DNA of 64,000 nt from Thermococcus sp. 21S9 (GTDB lineage: Archaea; Methanobacteriota_B; Thermococci; Thermococcales; Thermococcaceae), in NCBI RefSeq assembly GCF_012027635.1, contig NZ_SNUS01000001.1, forward strand, positions 310,001 through 374,000, in the 5' to 3' direction. The notes beneath the pieces were generated by a model. The model saw only the letters and a program-made list of their open reading frames with translations. It was not told the DNA's origin and made no database searches. A program made the translations under genes and the position numbers. Below, in pieces: positions 1-9,129 of the stretch (positions are counted from its first letter, which is position 1; each line of letters starts with the position of its first letter).

Positions 1-598
1 GAGGAACCTTGTCGCCTTTTTCAACGAACGACTCAATGACCCTTCTAAGCTCCCTTGAATAGTAGTCCTCGCGAACGCTTCCGGACGGCAGGGGGAGGGG
101 TTCAATACGGGATTTCTTGCTCAGGTGCGTGGAGACGTAGGTGGAGACGGCGTAGGTCAAGTAGAGGATTAACCCGCTCATAGTCAATAGGATAAGGAAA
201 CGCAGTGCTCCCCTGAGGTTTGGGTACGCAAGCAGGAACGAGAAGACGGCTCCGACGAGGAGGAACGCGAGGAATTTCCGCTCAATGAAATCGTTATCGA
301 ACATCACCCTAAGGAGGTAGGCCAAGACGTAGGAAACAGCGACCCAAGCGGTGATTCCAACGAAAAACCATTTGTACCAATGTGAGCCGGTATAGAGGAG
401 GAACGCAAGGGAAGCTATACCCCACCCCGCGCCCCGAATGAGGAGGTCGTGATACCTTCTTGCGTATCTGGCGAACATTGCAACTCCCGCACCTATACCA
501 AGGAGTACGGACGGGACGGGTTCCTTCATGAACATCAGGCTAAGCACGGTCCAGGTAAAGGCCGTCGAGAGGATTGAATTAATCTTACTCTTCTCCAT
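1..598 (-). CDS. Multi-pass membrane protein of the MoxR locus (3' end outside window)
   Basis: The frame opens with ATG at 598 and stays open to base 1, giving about 199 residues. The translation (MEKSKINSILSTAF...) shows about five hydrophobic segments before residue 165, then a polar part (YYSRELRRVIESFVEKG) that probably starts a cytoplasmic domain. It overlaps the end of the DUF4129 gene by 14 bp, so it belongs to the same operon. MoxR operons often carry a DUF58 protein here, but the visible part does not prove that. Family not recognised. Confidence 0.7.
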   Translation of the reverse strand, partial: MEKSKINSILSTAFTWTVLSLMFMKEPVPSVLLGIGAGVAMFARYARRYHDLLIRGAGWGIASLAFLLYTGSHWYKWFFVGITAWVAVSYVLAYLLRVMFDNDFIERKFLAFLLVGAVFSFLLAYPNLRGALRFLILLTMSGLILYLTYAVSTYVSTHLSKKSRIEPLPLPSGSVREDYYSRELRRVIESFVEKGDKVP

Positions 599-2522
599 CA
601 CCGAACACCCCCAGCCTCTCAAGGGCTTCCACGAACTCCATGAAGTCGCGACTCTTGAGGGGACGCTCCGCGTAGTCAGCTAAAACGAATAGGGACGCAA
701 TTGTCTCAAGGGCAGGGTCATCGAACCCCTTTCTCCTGAGGGCGCGGACTATCTCAAAGGGCGTCCTCCGCTCGGTGGGCACTCCCAGGGACTCCACGTA
801 GGGGAGAAAATGCAGGTTGTAGGCCTTAATCACGGCCTCGCGCGGGGGAAGAACGTGGAACCCAAAGCTAACGTCCTCCGCCGAGAAAACGTGAGTCCCG
901 ACGCCCGGCCGAAGCTCAAATACATCCCCTTTTCCGAGAGGCTCACCGTCAAGGAAAGCCTCCGCGGGCCTGTTCAACACGACCCTCACCGGCTCGTCGG
1001 GCAGGAAAACCCTTCTGACCGGGCTGAGAACCTTCAAAGGCTCAATGTAAAGTTGACGGGACGGTAGGGGCAACTCGGGGAGGCTTTTACGCTTCATCAC
1101 AGCGTAGGCAATACCCACAACAAGGAATAGACCGGATACCAGCTTTATTAGGCGGGAGATGTTAAGGGGATGTTTCGCCCCGAACCCCGGTGAGGATGTC
1201 GTTTCCTTTCCGTTCTCCAGAGGAGGAATCTCAAGGGTTTCGTTGAGGGGCAGATACAGGTCATCACCTGGATACACTATCCTAACCGTCCTCGTGGCGT
1301 TACCGATTCTCAGATAGGCGTAACCCCTCTCATCCGTCGTCAGATTCAGACTCATGTTTCCTACGGTAACCGTTATCGTCCTGTTGGGCAGGGGATTGCC
1401 GTTCCAGTTGAGGAAAATCGCAAGGGTTCCGTTCAGGCGCTTAAGTTCAACCTCGGGAACCCGCTTTATTGTAATTACAGGGTCGCTGTTGGAGGGATAG
1501 GCAAGGTAACCCCGGTAGTGGGCGACGACGTGGTAGCTTCCCGGCATCTCTCCCTCGGGGACTACCGCCGTCAGGTTAAACGTGCCGTTGCTGACCCGGA
1601 CAACGCCGACTATAGTGCCCGTTGTGTTCTTCGTCCTGTTGAGGGTTACGGTAACAAGGCCGTCGCGCACGGGGCTTCCGTTCGGATACATAACGGTTCC
1701 TTCGATGGGCATTCGGAGGTTGCCGTTACCGGAGAGGACATCGGGGTATTTCGTTATCTCAACAACGGGCTTTTCAAGGAGCGCCACCCACATGAGGAGG
1801 GCGGTCCTGCCTGTTTTGTTCGATGTGAAAATGAAGACCGGGTAGTAGCCGGGGGTGTAGTTTTTACCAACTGGAGGGACCTCAAAGGTGTAGGTTATTA
1901 CCGAGCCGTTTTCAGTCCTGGAAATAACCCTCAGAGGCAGGCCTGAGGTGTAGTTGAGCGGGCCCGTGAAGTTGGTATAGAACGTGAACTCAGTCGAGAC
2001 CCCGTAGGTCGTCATGACGATTGGAGTTTCCGTGTCGAGGCGGTATCTGGGCTGGCGGTTGACTCCCTTAAGGGGAACCGGGCCGGACGGGCTTTCGACG
2101 TAGGGGAGGTAGTAGGTTCCCCGGTACCAGACTATCATGTCAAAATCCCTGGGAAGGCTCCACGACAGTATGGGAACACTTCTCGCGGGTCTTTCAACGC
2201 AGACCAGCATTGGGTCCTTCGGGAGGATTGCAACGGGACAGCGAGTTTTCTTGTCGGTGGGTTTGAAACTGAAGTCTGACGTCGGAACGCCCGGGCGGTA
2301 GTTGCCCCCTCCAAAGGAGTTCGGATTAAACGAATTAAACGAGCCCATCTGGGTTGGCCTTGAACTGGCCTTTGTAATGCTCTTGGAGGTTTCCATGAAG
2401 AGCCCGCTAAGGGCGTTTCTTGTTTTACCCCCTCCACCGGCAGAGGAGCCCCTGTATCCAAGGGTCAGGGTCGCGAGGAGAATGAGGAGGAGCAACAGCA
2501 GTGCGTATCTTTCACGCCTCAT
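585..2522 (-). CDS. Surface protein with Ig-like repeats and C-terminal DUF4129-like domain
   Basis: 645 aa. An N-terminal hydrophobic run (residues 7-22) acts as signal or anchor. A long extracellular part follows, rich in N-x-S/T sequons, with two beta-sandwich-like repeats (about 255-355 and 360-435). A transmembrane helix lies near 458-480 (LVSGLFLVVGIAYAVMKRK), then a cytoplasmic tail ending in a DUF4129-like helical stretch (FEIVRALRRKG to FMEFVEALERLGVF). The start ATG overlaps the moxR stop by 11 bp. DUF4129 proteins usually accompany MoxR ATPases and transglutaminase-like or DUF58 proteins. Cell-envelope assembly or assisted folding is inferred from that context only. Confidence 0.8.
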   Translation of the reverse strand: MRRERYALLLLLLILLATLTLGYRGSSAGGGGKTRNALSGLFMETSKSITKASSRPTQMGSFNSFNPNSFGGGNYRPGVPTSDFSFKPTDKKTRCPVAILPKDPMLVCVERPARSVPILSWSLPRDFDMIVWYRGTYYLPYVESPSGPVPLKGVNRQPRYRLDTETPIVMTTYGVSTEFTFYTNFTGPLNYTSGLPLRVISRTENGSVITYTFEVPPVGKNYTPGYYPVFIFTSNKTGRTALLMWVALLEKPVVEITKYPDVLSGNGNLRMPIEGTVMYPNGSPVRDGLVTVTLNRTKNTTGTIVGVVRVSNGTFNLTAVVPEGEMPGSYHVVAHYRGYLAYPSNSDPVITIKRVPEVELKRLNGTLAIFLNWNGNPLPNRTITVTVGNMSLNLTTDERGYAYLRIGNATRTVRIVYPGDDLYLPLNETLEIPPLENGKETTSSPGFGAKHPLNISRLIKLVSGLFLVVGIAYAVMKRKSLPELPLPSRQLYIEPLKVLSPVRRVFLPDEPVRVVLNRPAEAFLDGEPLGKGDVFELRPGVGTHVFSAEDVSFGFHVLPPREAVIKAYNLHFLPYVESLGVPTERRTPFEIVRALRRKGFDDPALETIASLFVLADYAERPLKSRDFMEFVEALERLGVFGDGEE

Positions 2523-3486
2523 CGTCGTCTCCCTTCGGCACAGGAGTTTTCTGGAGGGCGCTCAGGACCACGTCCCGGCCGGTAACGCCTTCAAAGGCGT
2601 GCTCGGGTTTCACAACTATCCTGTGGGCCAGAGCATCAACGGCGAAGGCCTTCACGTCGTCGGGAATCACGTAATCCCTGCCCTCCATCAGGGCATTGGC
2701 CTTGGCAATCTTCATTAGGGCGAGCGCACCCCTCGGGCTCGGCCCGGCCTCAACCCTGCTGTCAGAACGTGCCGTTCTCACGAGCATCGCGATGTAGGTC
2801 AGGATTTCCCTTCCCACGAAGACGGCCTTCTCGACGAGGTCCTGCATCTCCAGTAGAGTCTTCCTGTCAATCACGGGTTCCAAGTCCTCCGTCGGGTCGT
2901 CCTTGCCCCAGCGCAGGCGGGCTTCCATAATGGCTATCTCATCCTCAAGGCTCCGGGGGTAACCAACGCTCAGGCGGAGAAGGAAGCGGTCGAGTTGGGC
3001 CTCAGGAAGGGGATACGTTCCCTCGAACTCTATTGGGTTCTGGGTGGCTATGACGAAGAACGGCCTGTTGAGCCGGTGGGTTTCGCCCTCTATCGTTACC
3101 TGTCTCTCCTCCATGGCCTCAAGTAGTGCCGACTGGGTCTTAGGAGGGGCACGGTTTATTTCATCCGCGAGCAGAACGTTGGTGAAGATGGGCCCCTTAA
3201 CGAGCTCAAAAACACCCTTATCGTGGCGCCACACCTTAGTTCCGGTTATGTCCGCGGGTAGAAGGTCAGGAGTGAACTGAATCCTCGTGTAACTGAGTCC
3301 CAGCGTTTTGCCAAACGCCTTCGCGAGCAGTGTCTTTCCGAGACCGGGATAATCCTCAAAGAGAACGTTTCCGTTCACGAGGAGAGCTGTGAGAGTCTTC
3401 CGAATGGGCTCAGTGTTTCCAATGTAAACTGTGGAAATCTCCGACACTATTTCGTCCACAATGCTCCTGAATTCACCGGGCTCCAC
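2512..3486 (-). CDS. moxR: MoxR-family AAA+ ATPase
   Basis: About 324 aa. Walker A GLGKT (about 48-52), Walker B LLADEINRAPP (D108/E109), sensor-1 ATQNP (about 147-151) and the C-terminal lid helices are all visible. MoxR ATPases act as chaperone-like machines on the products of neighbouring genes, here the DUF4129 protein. An upstream in-frame GTG at 3495 exists, but its bases are part of the SD (GAGGTG, 6 nt before the GTG at 3486), so the later GTG is preferred. It is the first gene of a minus-strand operon that runs off the left edge. Confidence 0.9.
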   Translation of the reverse strand: MEPGEFRSIVDEIVSEISTVYIGNTEPIRKTLTALLVNGNVLFEDYPGLGKTLLAKAFGKTLGLSYTRIQFTPDLLPADITGTKVWRHDKGVFELVKGPIFTNVLLADEINRAPPKTQSALLEAMEERQVTIEGETHRLNRPFFVIATQNPIEFEGTYPLPEAQLDRFLLRLSVGYPRSLEDEIAIMEARLRWGKDDPTEDLEPVIDRKTLLEMQDLVEKAVFVGREILTYIAMLVRTARSDSRVEAGPSPRGALALMKIAKANALMEGRDYVIPDDVKAFAVDALAHRIVVKPEHAFEGVTGRDVVLSALQKTPVPKGDDDEA

Positions 3487-3567
3487 ACTATACACCTCGC
3501 GTGCATTTTCAGTTTACCATTGACGCTTGAAAACAACAGCCATTTTTAAAAGTTACGGAGGATTTGG

Positions 3568-3577
3568 ATTTATAAGT
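3568..3577 (+). promoter_or_regulatory. TATA box of trmO
   Basis: ATTTATAAG lies about 28 nt before the GTG/ATG pair at 3598-3603. This spacing predicts a transcript starting at or next to the start codon, that is, a leaderless mRNA. Confidence 0.6.
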
Positions 3578-3600
3578 CCTGTTAGAGAGCACAAAGTGTG

Positions 3601-4263
3601 ATGCCCATGAACTTCGAACCCTTCAAAATAACCCCCGTCGGCTTCGTGAGGAAAAGCAAGGAAACGCACATAGAAATCCTGCCCGAGTTCTGGGAGGCAA
3701 CGGAGGGCCTCAGGGAAGGCGACTGGGTCAAGCTCGTCCTCTGGTTCCACGGGAGCGACACGCCCGCAAGGAGAAGAATCCTCAAGGTGCACCCCTACGG
3801 GAACCCGAAGAACCCGCTCACCGGCGTTTTTGCCACGCGCTCGCCCTACAGGCCGAATCCAATAGCTCTTTACACCGTCAGAATTCACCGCATCGAGGAG
3901 GGCAGACTCTACATCGACGAGATTGACGCCCTCGACGGAACGCCGGTGGTTGACATCAAGATTTTCGTCGAGCGCTACGACTGCCCCAAGGAGGTTCCGA
4001 TAGAGGAGCGGGAAGCCGAGATAAGGGCAGGTAGAATGATTGGAGAGGTGAACATAATCCCGAGGAAAGCCGAGCATTTAGACGAGCTTGAGGAGGTTTC
4101 GCCGGAGGAATACGACGCGCTGATACTCGAAATCGGCCCGAAGACGACGACGCTGACGGCCAAAGAACTTGTCGAGCTCATCGATGCCCTCAATGAGGTC
4201 TACGAGAGCCTGCCGGTGGAGATAAAGGACAAGCTCAGAACACGTGAAGCGCGCTCGCCTTGA
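3601..4263 (+). CDS. trmO: tRNA (N6-threonylcarbamoyladenosine37-N6)-methyltransferase, TrmO/UPF0066 family
   Basis: 220 aa. TrmO methylates t6A37 of ANN-decoding tRNAs with S-adenosylmethionine. The family signature is clear: ITPVGFVRK near the N-terminus, [16 protein letters not shown] (about 77-92) and [10 protein letters not shown] (about 111-120). The roughly 75 residues after the core are acidic and helical, a C-terminal extension not found in short bacterial forms. ATG 3607 and GTG 3598 are alternative starts. The 3' end overlaps the convergent wtpC by 29 bp. Confidence 0.88.
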   Translation: MPMNFEPFKITPVGFVRKSKETHIEILPEFWEATEGLREGDWVKLVLWFHGSDTPARRRILKVHPYGNPKNPLTGVFATRSPYRPNPIALYTVRIHRIEEGRLYIDEIDALDGTPVVDIKIFVERYDCPKEVPIEEREAEIRAGRMIGEVNIIPRKAEHLDELEEVSPEEYDALILEIGPKTTTLTAKELVELIDALNEVYESLPVEIKDKLRTREARSP

Positions 4264-5269
4264 AGCTGACGTAGACCTCTTTTCCCTTCTCTATCCCGAG
4301 TTCGAGCATCGATGAGCGGGTTATGAAGGCCGTGAGGCTCAGGTCACCGAGGGAAAGCCTTACCCTCACGAGCGGGCCGAGCTCCTCGATTGACTCAACG
4401 ACAGCTTTGAACTCGTTTCTGGCGGAGCTCCTTATCGGCTCGGTCGAGATTATTATGTCCTCCGGTCTTAAGCCGACCCTGACCCTTCCTTTAGCCTCGA
4501 CCGGAAGCTCAATCTCGACCCCGTTGACCCTGAGCTTTCTCCCCTCGGCGATTCCCTCGATTATGTTCTCGAAGCCGAGGAAGCGAGCGACTTCCTCACT
4601 CACCGGCCTTGAGAAGACGTCCCTGACCTTACCAACCTGAACGAGTCTGCCGTCGAGCATCACCCCAACGCGGTCGCCGAGGCTTATCGCTTCTTCAAAG
4701 GAATGCGTTACGTGCAGGGCCGTAAAGCCCAGCTCTCGCCTCCAGCGCTTCATCTCGGTTAACAGCTTCGCCCTCGTTCCGACGTCGAGGTTGGCAAAGG
4801 GCTCGTCGAGGAGGATTAACGGTGGCTCGACGACGAGCGCCCTCGCGAGTGCTACCCTCTGTTGCTCCCCACCGCTCAGCGTCCTCGGCTTCCTGTGGAG
4901 GAGGTGTTCTATCCCGAGAACCTTGGAGATTTCCCTGACCTTTCGCTCTATTTCGGGCTTTGGCACCTTCCTGACCTTCAGGCCGAAGGCTATGTTGTCG
5001 TAGACGCTCATGTTGGGAAAGAGGGCGTAGTTCTGGGGGACGTAGGCTAAACCGCGCTTCTCGGGTGGCAAATCTGTAACGTCTCTGCCTCTGAGGTAAA
5101 CCCTCCCCGAGTCCGGCTCTATTATCCCAGCGATTATCTCAAGGAGAACCGTCTTTCCCGCACCGCTCGGGCCGAGGATTATGAAGTGCTCGCCCTCTTT
5201 AACCTCGAGGGTTATATCCCTGAGGTGGAACTCCTTCCAGTCCTTGGAGATTCCCTCAGCCCTGAGCAT
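4235..5269 (-). CDS. wtpC: Tungstate/molybdate ABC transporter, ATP-binding protein WtpC
   Basis: 344 aa. Walker A GPSGAGKT (33-40), Q-loop YVPQNYALF, signature LSGGEQQ (131-137), Walker [13 protein letters not shown] (D155/E156), H-loop HVTH, and a C-terminal TOBE-like beta domain (about 235-344). It drives tungstate uptake with WtpA and WtpB, whose genes lie 1.9 kb upstream on the same strand. The SD (AGGTGATGCC) overlaps the stop codon of the TOPRIM-like gene, so wtpC now depends on read-through of, or a promoter before, the two intervening genes. Confidence 0.92.
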   Translation of the reverse strand: MLRAEGISKDWKEFHLRDITLEVKEGEHFIILGPSGAGKTVLLEIIAGIIEPDSGRVYLRGRDVTDLPPEKRGLAYVPQNYALFPNMSVYDNIAFGLKVRKVPKPEIERKVREISKVLGIEHLLHRKPRTLSGGEQQRVALARALVVEPPLILLDEPFANLDVGTRAKLLTEMKRWRRELGFTALHVTHSFEEAISLGDRVGVMLDGRLVQVGKVRDVFSRPVSEEVARFLGFENIIEGIAEGRKLRVNGVEIELPVEAKGRVRVGLRPEDIIISTEPIRSSARNEFKAVVESIEELGPLVRVRLSLGDLSLTAFITRSSMLELGIEKGKEVYVSFKASALHVF

Positions 5270-5273
5270 GGCA

Positions 5274-6026
5274 TCACCTAGTTAATTTTTCAAGGAAGTC
5301 CACAACACCACTTTCGTTGAGAACGTCCACGAAAACATCCCTTTGAGTTCGAATGAGCTCTTCGACAAACTTCCTGTAAAGTCCCGAAAGGCTATCTCCG
5401 CTAAAGTTTTTGGCGATTGCGAGGACGTGCATGATGTCCTTTGGTGTGAGTTTTGAGCCCTTGTCCTCATTCAACACCTTTATTGAGCGGGAGAATCTTG
5501 TGAGTGTGCTTTCTTCCTTTGCTAATCTCGCCAGAAGGAGTTCCAGTTCGCGCTTCTCCTCAATGTTTGGATGTGCTAACTTCACGTTGCCAATAGCGAA
5601 GGGGAGTACCCTAACCCTCCATCCTGAGAGAGTCACTAAGAGGGAATCCTCGTCACTCACTGGAGAAAACTTCCTGAGGATGCTTTTCGTCCATTCCAAT
5701 ACGTCCCTATTTGTATCGACATCGCGGACGATTCCAACGACGGAAGGCGATGGTAGATTTTCCCAGTAAGCTAATGTTGCTATGATGAGTCCAAGGGCTT
5801 TTGGCAGGTTATTCCTTCCGCCGGCGTGATGAATGACGAGAAGAAGGTCATCTTTAATAAGCGGAATTGGAGACGAAAGAACGTCCCTCCCAACACGTTT
5901 GATTGGAATAAGTTCCCAGTATTTTCGGTTCTCATTGAAGTCATAAAGTCCCTTAAGAACTGGAACAAAAAAACTAACGTCCATCGACCCTTCAAGAAGG
6001 AGAATCCTCGTTTCCCTCAGTTCCAT
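5274..6026 (-). CDS. TOPRIM-like protein (DUF3226/DUF4435-like) paired with an AAA ATPase
   Basis: 250 aa. The layout fits a TOPRIM fold: a beta strand ending in LLLEGSMD (E12, D16), a small loop HHAGGRNN (66-73), then a strand ending in IVRDVDTN (D102, D104). These match the Glu and Asp-x-Asp metal ligands of TOPRIM nucleases and DUF3226 proteins. The remainder is helical with no recognised domain. It starts 2 bp after the ATPase gene stop. ATPase plus TOPRIM pairs occur in OLD, Gabija and PARIS defence systems. A defence role is inferred from layout, not proven. Family assignment is from motifs only. Confidence 0.6.
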   Translation of the reverse strand: MELRETRILLLEGSMDVSFFVPVLKGLYDFNENRKYWELIPIKRVGRDVLSSPIPLIKDDLLLVIHHAGGRNNLPKALGLIIATLAYWENLPSPSVVGIVRDVDTNRDVLEWTKSILRKFSPVSDEDSLLVTLSGWRVRVLPFAIGNVKLAHPNIEEKRELELLLARLAKEESTLTRFSRSIKVLNEDKGSKLTPKDIMHVLAIAKNFSGDSLSGLYRKFVEELIRTQRDVFVDVLNESGVVDFLEKLTR

Positions 6027-6028
6027 GG

Positions 6029-7105
6029 TTACCCCCTCAAGTCGAGGTTTATAACTTCTCGTATCTCCCTTGCTTCCTCAAACGTCTTGGTGTCCGTGAC
6101 TACCCTGCCCTTTTCACGCTTCATGTAAACAACCCTGCCGTCTATCCCGGCCTCGATACCCTCTTCGATGAGCATGTCCAACAGTTCAAGGCTGTGGGTT
6201 GTTAAGAACACCTGGACGTCGTTCTCTAAAGAGCCCTTTATGAGAGTTCTGACCATGGTTCTGAGGGATTTCGGGTGGTGGAACGCCTCGGCAGAGTCAA
6301 TGAGGAAGTGCCCTCCTGTTACAGATGAAACTAAGAAAGCGATTGCCGAGAGGAACTTAAATCCATCTCCCATGACATAGTAGGGAACGCTCTGGGGGGA
6401 GTGCCTTATATCGACGTACATCAAAACGCCATTGCCCTCGGGGACAGGGCTCAGGTTTTCAACTTCTGGATACGCCCTGCGAATTAACTTAAGCGCCCTG
6501 TAATAAGACTTGGCTTTGAATGCCTTTGAGAAAGAGGCTTCGATGAACCCCGGTGCGTTCATGTCGTAGGGGGTTACGAACTCAATGGGGAGTTCAACGG
6601 GATAGGGTTCATCGCCAGACGCCATCACCGTTACGTTACCTTTTTCAGAAACCAACGTCATGGCACTGCGTTTGAGAGGCCCGGCCTTGATCTCGAAGTT
6701 AATGACATCAATTGATTCCGTCATCATATTCTTGAGAGTCTCGATATCAAATTCAAGATTATGTGCCCTTGCCAAAAGATTCGCAACTTCACCTGGATGT
6801 CTGAGTGTAATTGTATAGGGAACATTATTAGCTGTAAAAGTGAGTTCAATAGGAGTAGACGGGGCCATAAAGAGGAAGTTTATTGAGGTGCGTCCCAGCC
6901 AGCCCCTCCACTTCAATACTTGGGTTAGAACCCTCTTCAGCACGGACGAGTCTTGGTTCACTGCACCGACGGCGATTGCAATGGCTTCGAGAACTGAGGA
7001 CTTCCCCACGTTGTTTCTGCCAACGACAACGTTAATTCTACTCAAATCGTTGAGACGTAAATTAGAGATGCCTCTGAAGTTCCTAATGTGAAGGGACGTT
7101 ATCAT
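6029..7105 (-). CDS. AAA_15/AAA_21-like ATPase (ABC-type, OLD/AriA-like) paired with TOPRIM-like protein
   Basis: 358 aa. The N-terminus LHIRNFRGI is typical of SMC/RecF/OLD-like ATPases. Walker A is GRNNVGKSS (29-37), a signature-like GDGFKFLS follows, the Walker B region is FLIDSAEAFHHP (D270, E273) and the H-switch is TTHS (H304). The usual DE pair is DSAE here, so the catalytic Glu is shifted or absent. SD GGTGA lies 7 nt before ATG 7105, and a TATA-like GATTTAAGG lies about 35 nt upstream, so the pair has its own promoter inside the wtp locus. Codon use is more AT-rich than in wtpB or wtpC, which suggests later acquisition. Confidence 0.8.
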   Translation of the reverse strand: MITSLHIRNFRGISNLRLNDLSRINVVVGRNNVGKSSVLEAIAIAVGAVNQDSSVLKRVLTQVLKWRGWLGRTSINFLFMAPSTPIELTFTANNVPYTITLRHPGEVANLLARAHNLEFDIETLKNMMTESIDVINFEIKAGPLKRSAMTLVSEKGNVTVMASGDEPYPVELPIEFVTPYDMNAPGFIEASFSKAFKAKSYYRALKLIRRAYPEVENLSPVPEGNGVLMYVDIRHSPQSVPYYVMGDGFKFLSAIAFLVSSVTGGHFLIDSAEAFHHPKSLRTMVRTLIKGSLENDVQVFLTTHSLELLDMLIEEGIEAGIDGRVVYMKREKGRVVTDTKTFEEAREIREVINLDLRG

Positions 7106-7151
7106 GGTCTGTTCACCAATCCATTTTTACAAATTCCCCTTAAATCTTTGT

Positions 7152-7895
7152 TTATCTTGCCTTCCTCCCTATCAGCCACCTGAGGAGGACGAAGATGCCG
7201 AGGCTTATCGTGACCATGAGGACCGCTATCGGCCGGGAAGCCCTCAGACCGTAGTTGTTGAAGTACTCGAGGATTAGAACCTGGGCAGTCATCGGGTAGT
7301 AGGCAACTATCAGGATTGAACCGACCTCGCTTATGGCGCGAGCCCACGTCATTATGGCCCCGCTCGCTATGCTCGGGAAGGCCATCGGAAGGGAAATCGA
7401 GAAGAAGGCCCTCAATCGGGAAGCTCCAAGGGTTCTCGCAACCGCCTCAAGCTTCTCGTCAACGGCCAAGAAGCCGTCCCTGGCGGAGTTTATCGTGAAG
7501 GAGGCCGAGACGAAGAGCATGGCCCCGATTATGCCCTTGTAGTTGTCGAGGATGTAAGTGGAGTAAGTGACTAGGAGCATTATACCCACGACGGAGTGGG
7601 GAATCACTATCGGGACATCGACAACCGCCTGAACGAAGCTCTTCCCGGGAAAGTCCTTTCTGGCCAGAACGTAGCCGAGGGGGACGCCGAAGAGGAGCGC
7701 TATCAAGGCGGTCGCCGTGGCGGTTAAGAGGGAGCGCTTGAGGGCGGAAACGACTATCGGGTCGTGAAGGGTCCTGACGAAGGCCTGAAAATCCTGGACC
7801 TGCTTGAGGTAAATCATGGCCAGGGGCAGGAGTATGTAGACGATTAGGAAGCTCCCCAGTGCCGTGAAAAAGTAGAGGGTGTAGTCGCGCCTCAT
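7152..7895 (-). CDS. wtpB: Tungstate/molybdate ABC transporter permease WtpB
   Basis: 247 aa, about six transmembrane helices. The EAA-type cytoplasmic loop is at [21 protein letters not shown], which contacts WtpC. This is the usual length for the WtpB/ModB family. It follows wtpA after 37 bp, and that gap contains a stem-loop that includes the SD. The next gene downstream is not wtpC but the inserted ATPase gene. Confidence 0.9.
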   Translation of the reverse strand: MRRDYTLYFFTALGSFLIVYILLPLAMIYLKQVQDFQAFVRTLHDPIVVSALKRSLLTATATALIALLFGVPLGYVLARKDFPGKSFVQAVVDVPIVIPHSVVGIMLLVTYSTYILDNYKGIIGAMLFVSASFTINSARDGFLAVDEKLEAVARTLGASRLRAFFSISLPMAFPSIASGAIMTWARAISEVGSILIVAYYPMTAQVLILEYFNNYGLRASRPIAVLMVTISLGIFVLLRWLIGRKAR

Positions 7896-7921
7896 CGCTC
7901 TCCCCCTGAATTGGGAGAGGG
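7896..7921 (-). promoter_or_regulatory. Stem-loop covering the wtpB ribosome-binding site
   Basis: On the minus strand CTCTCCC (wtpA side) can pair with GGGAGAG, 8 nt later, leaving CGATG as the start region. The GGGGGAGAG half is also the wtpB SD. A T-rich stretch (TTTTTATT) precedes it. The arrangement could lower wtpB translation relative to wtpA. Confidence 0.5.
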
Positions 7922-7932
7922 GAATAAAAAGC

Positions 7933-9051
<1,119 letters not shown>

Positions 9052-9129
9052 TTAACGTAAATGAAAGTGTTTTCGTGAATTAACGCCCCAACAAAACCTT
9101 TTTATCAAGTTTCGACCTGTAATTATATT

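Noticed and set aside
3497-4077. Minus-strand frames over trmO
   Set aside because: They are antisense to a conserved TrmO gene and lack SD or domains.
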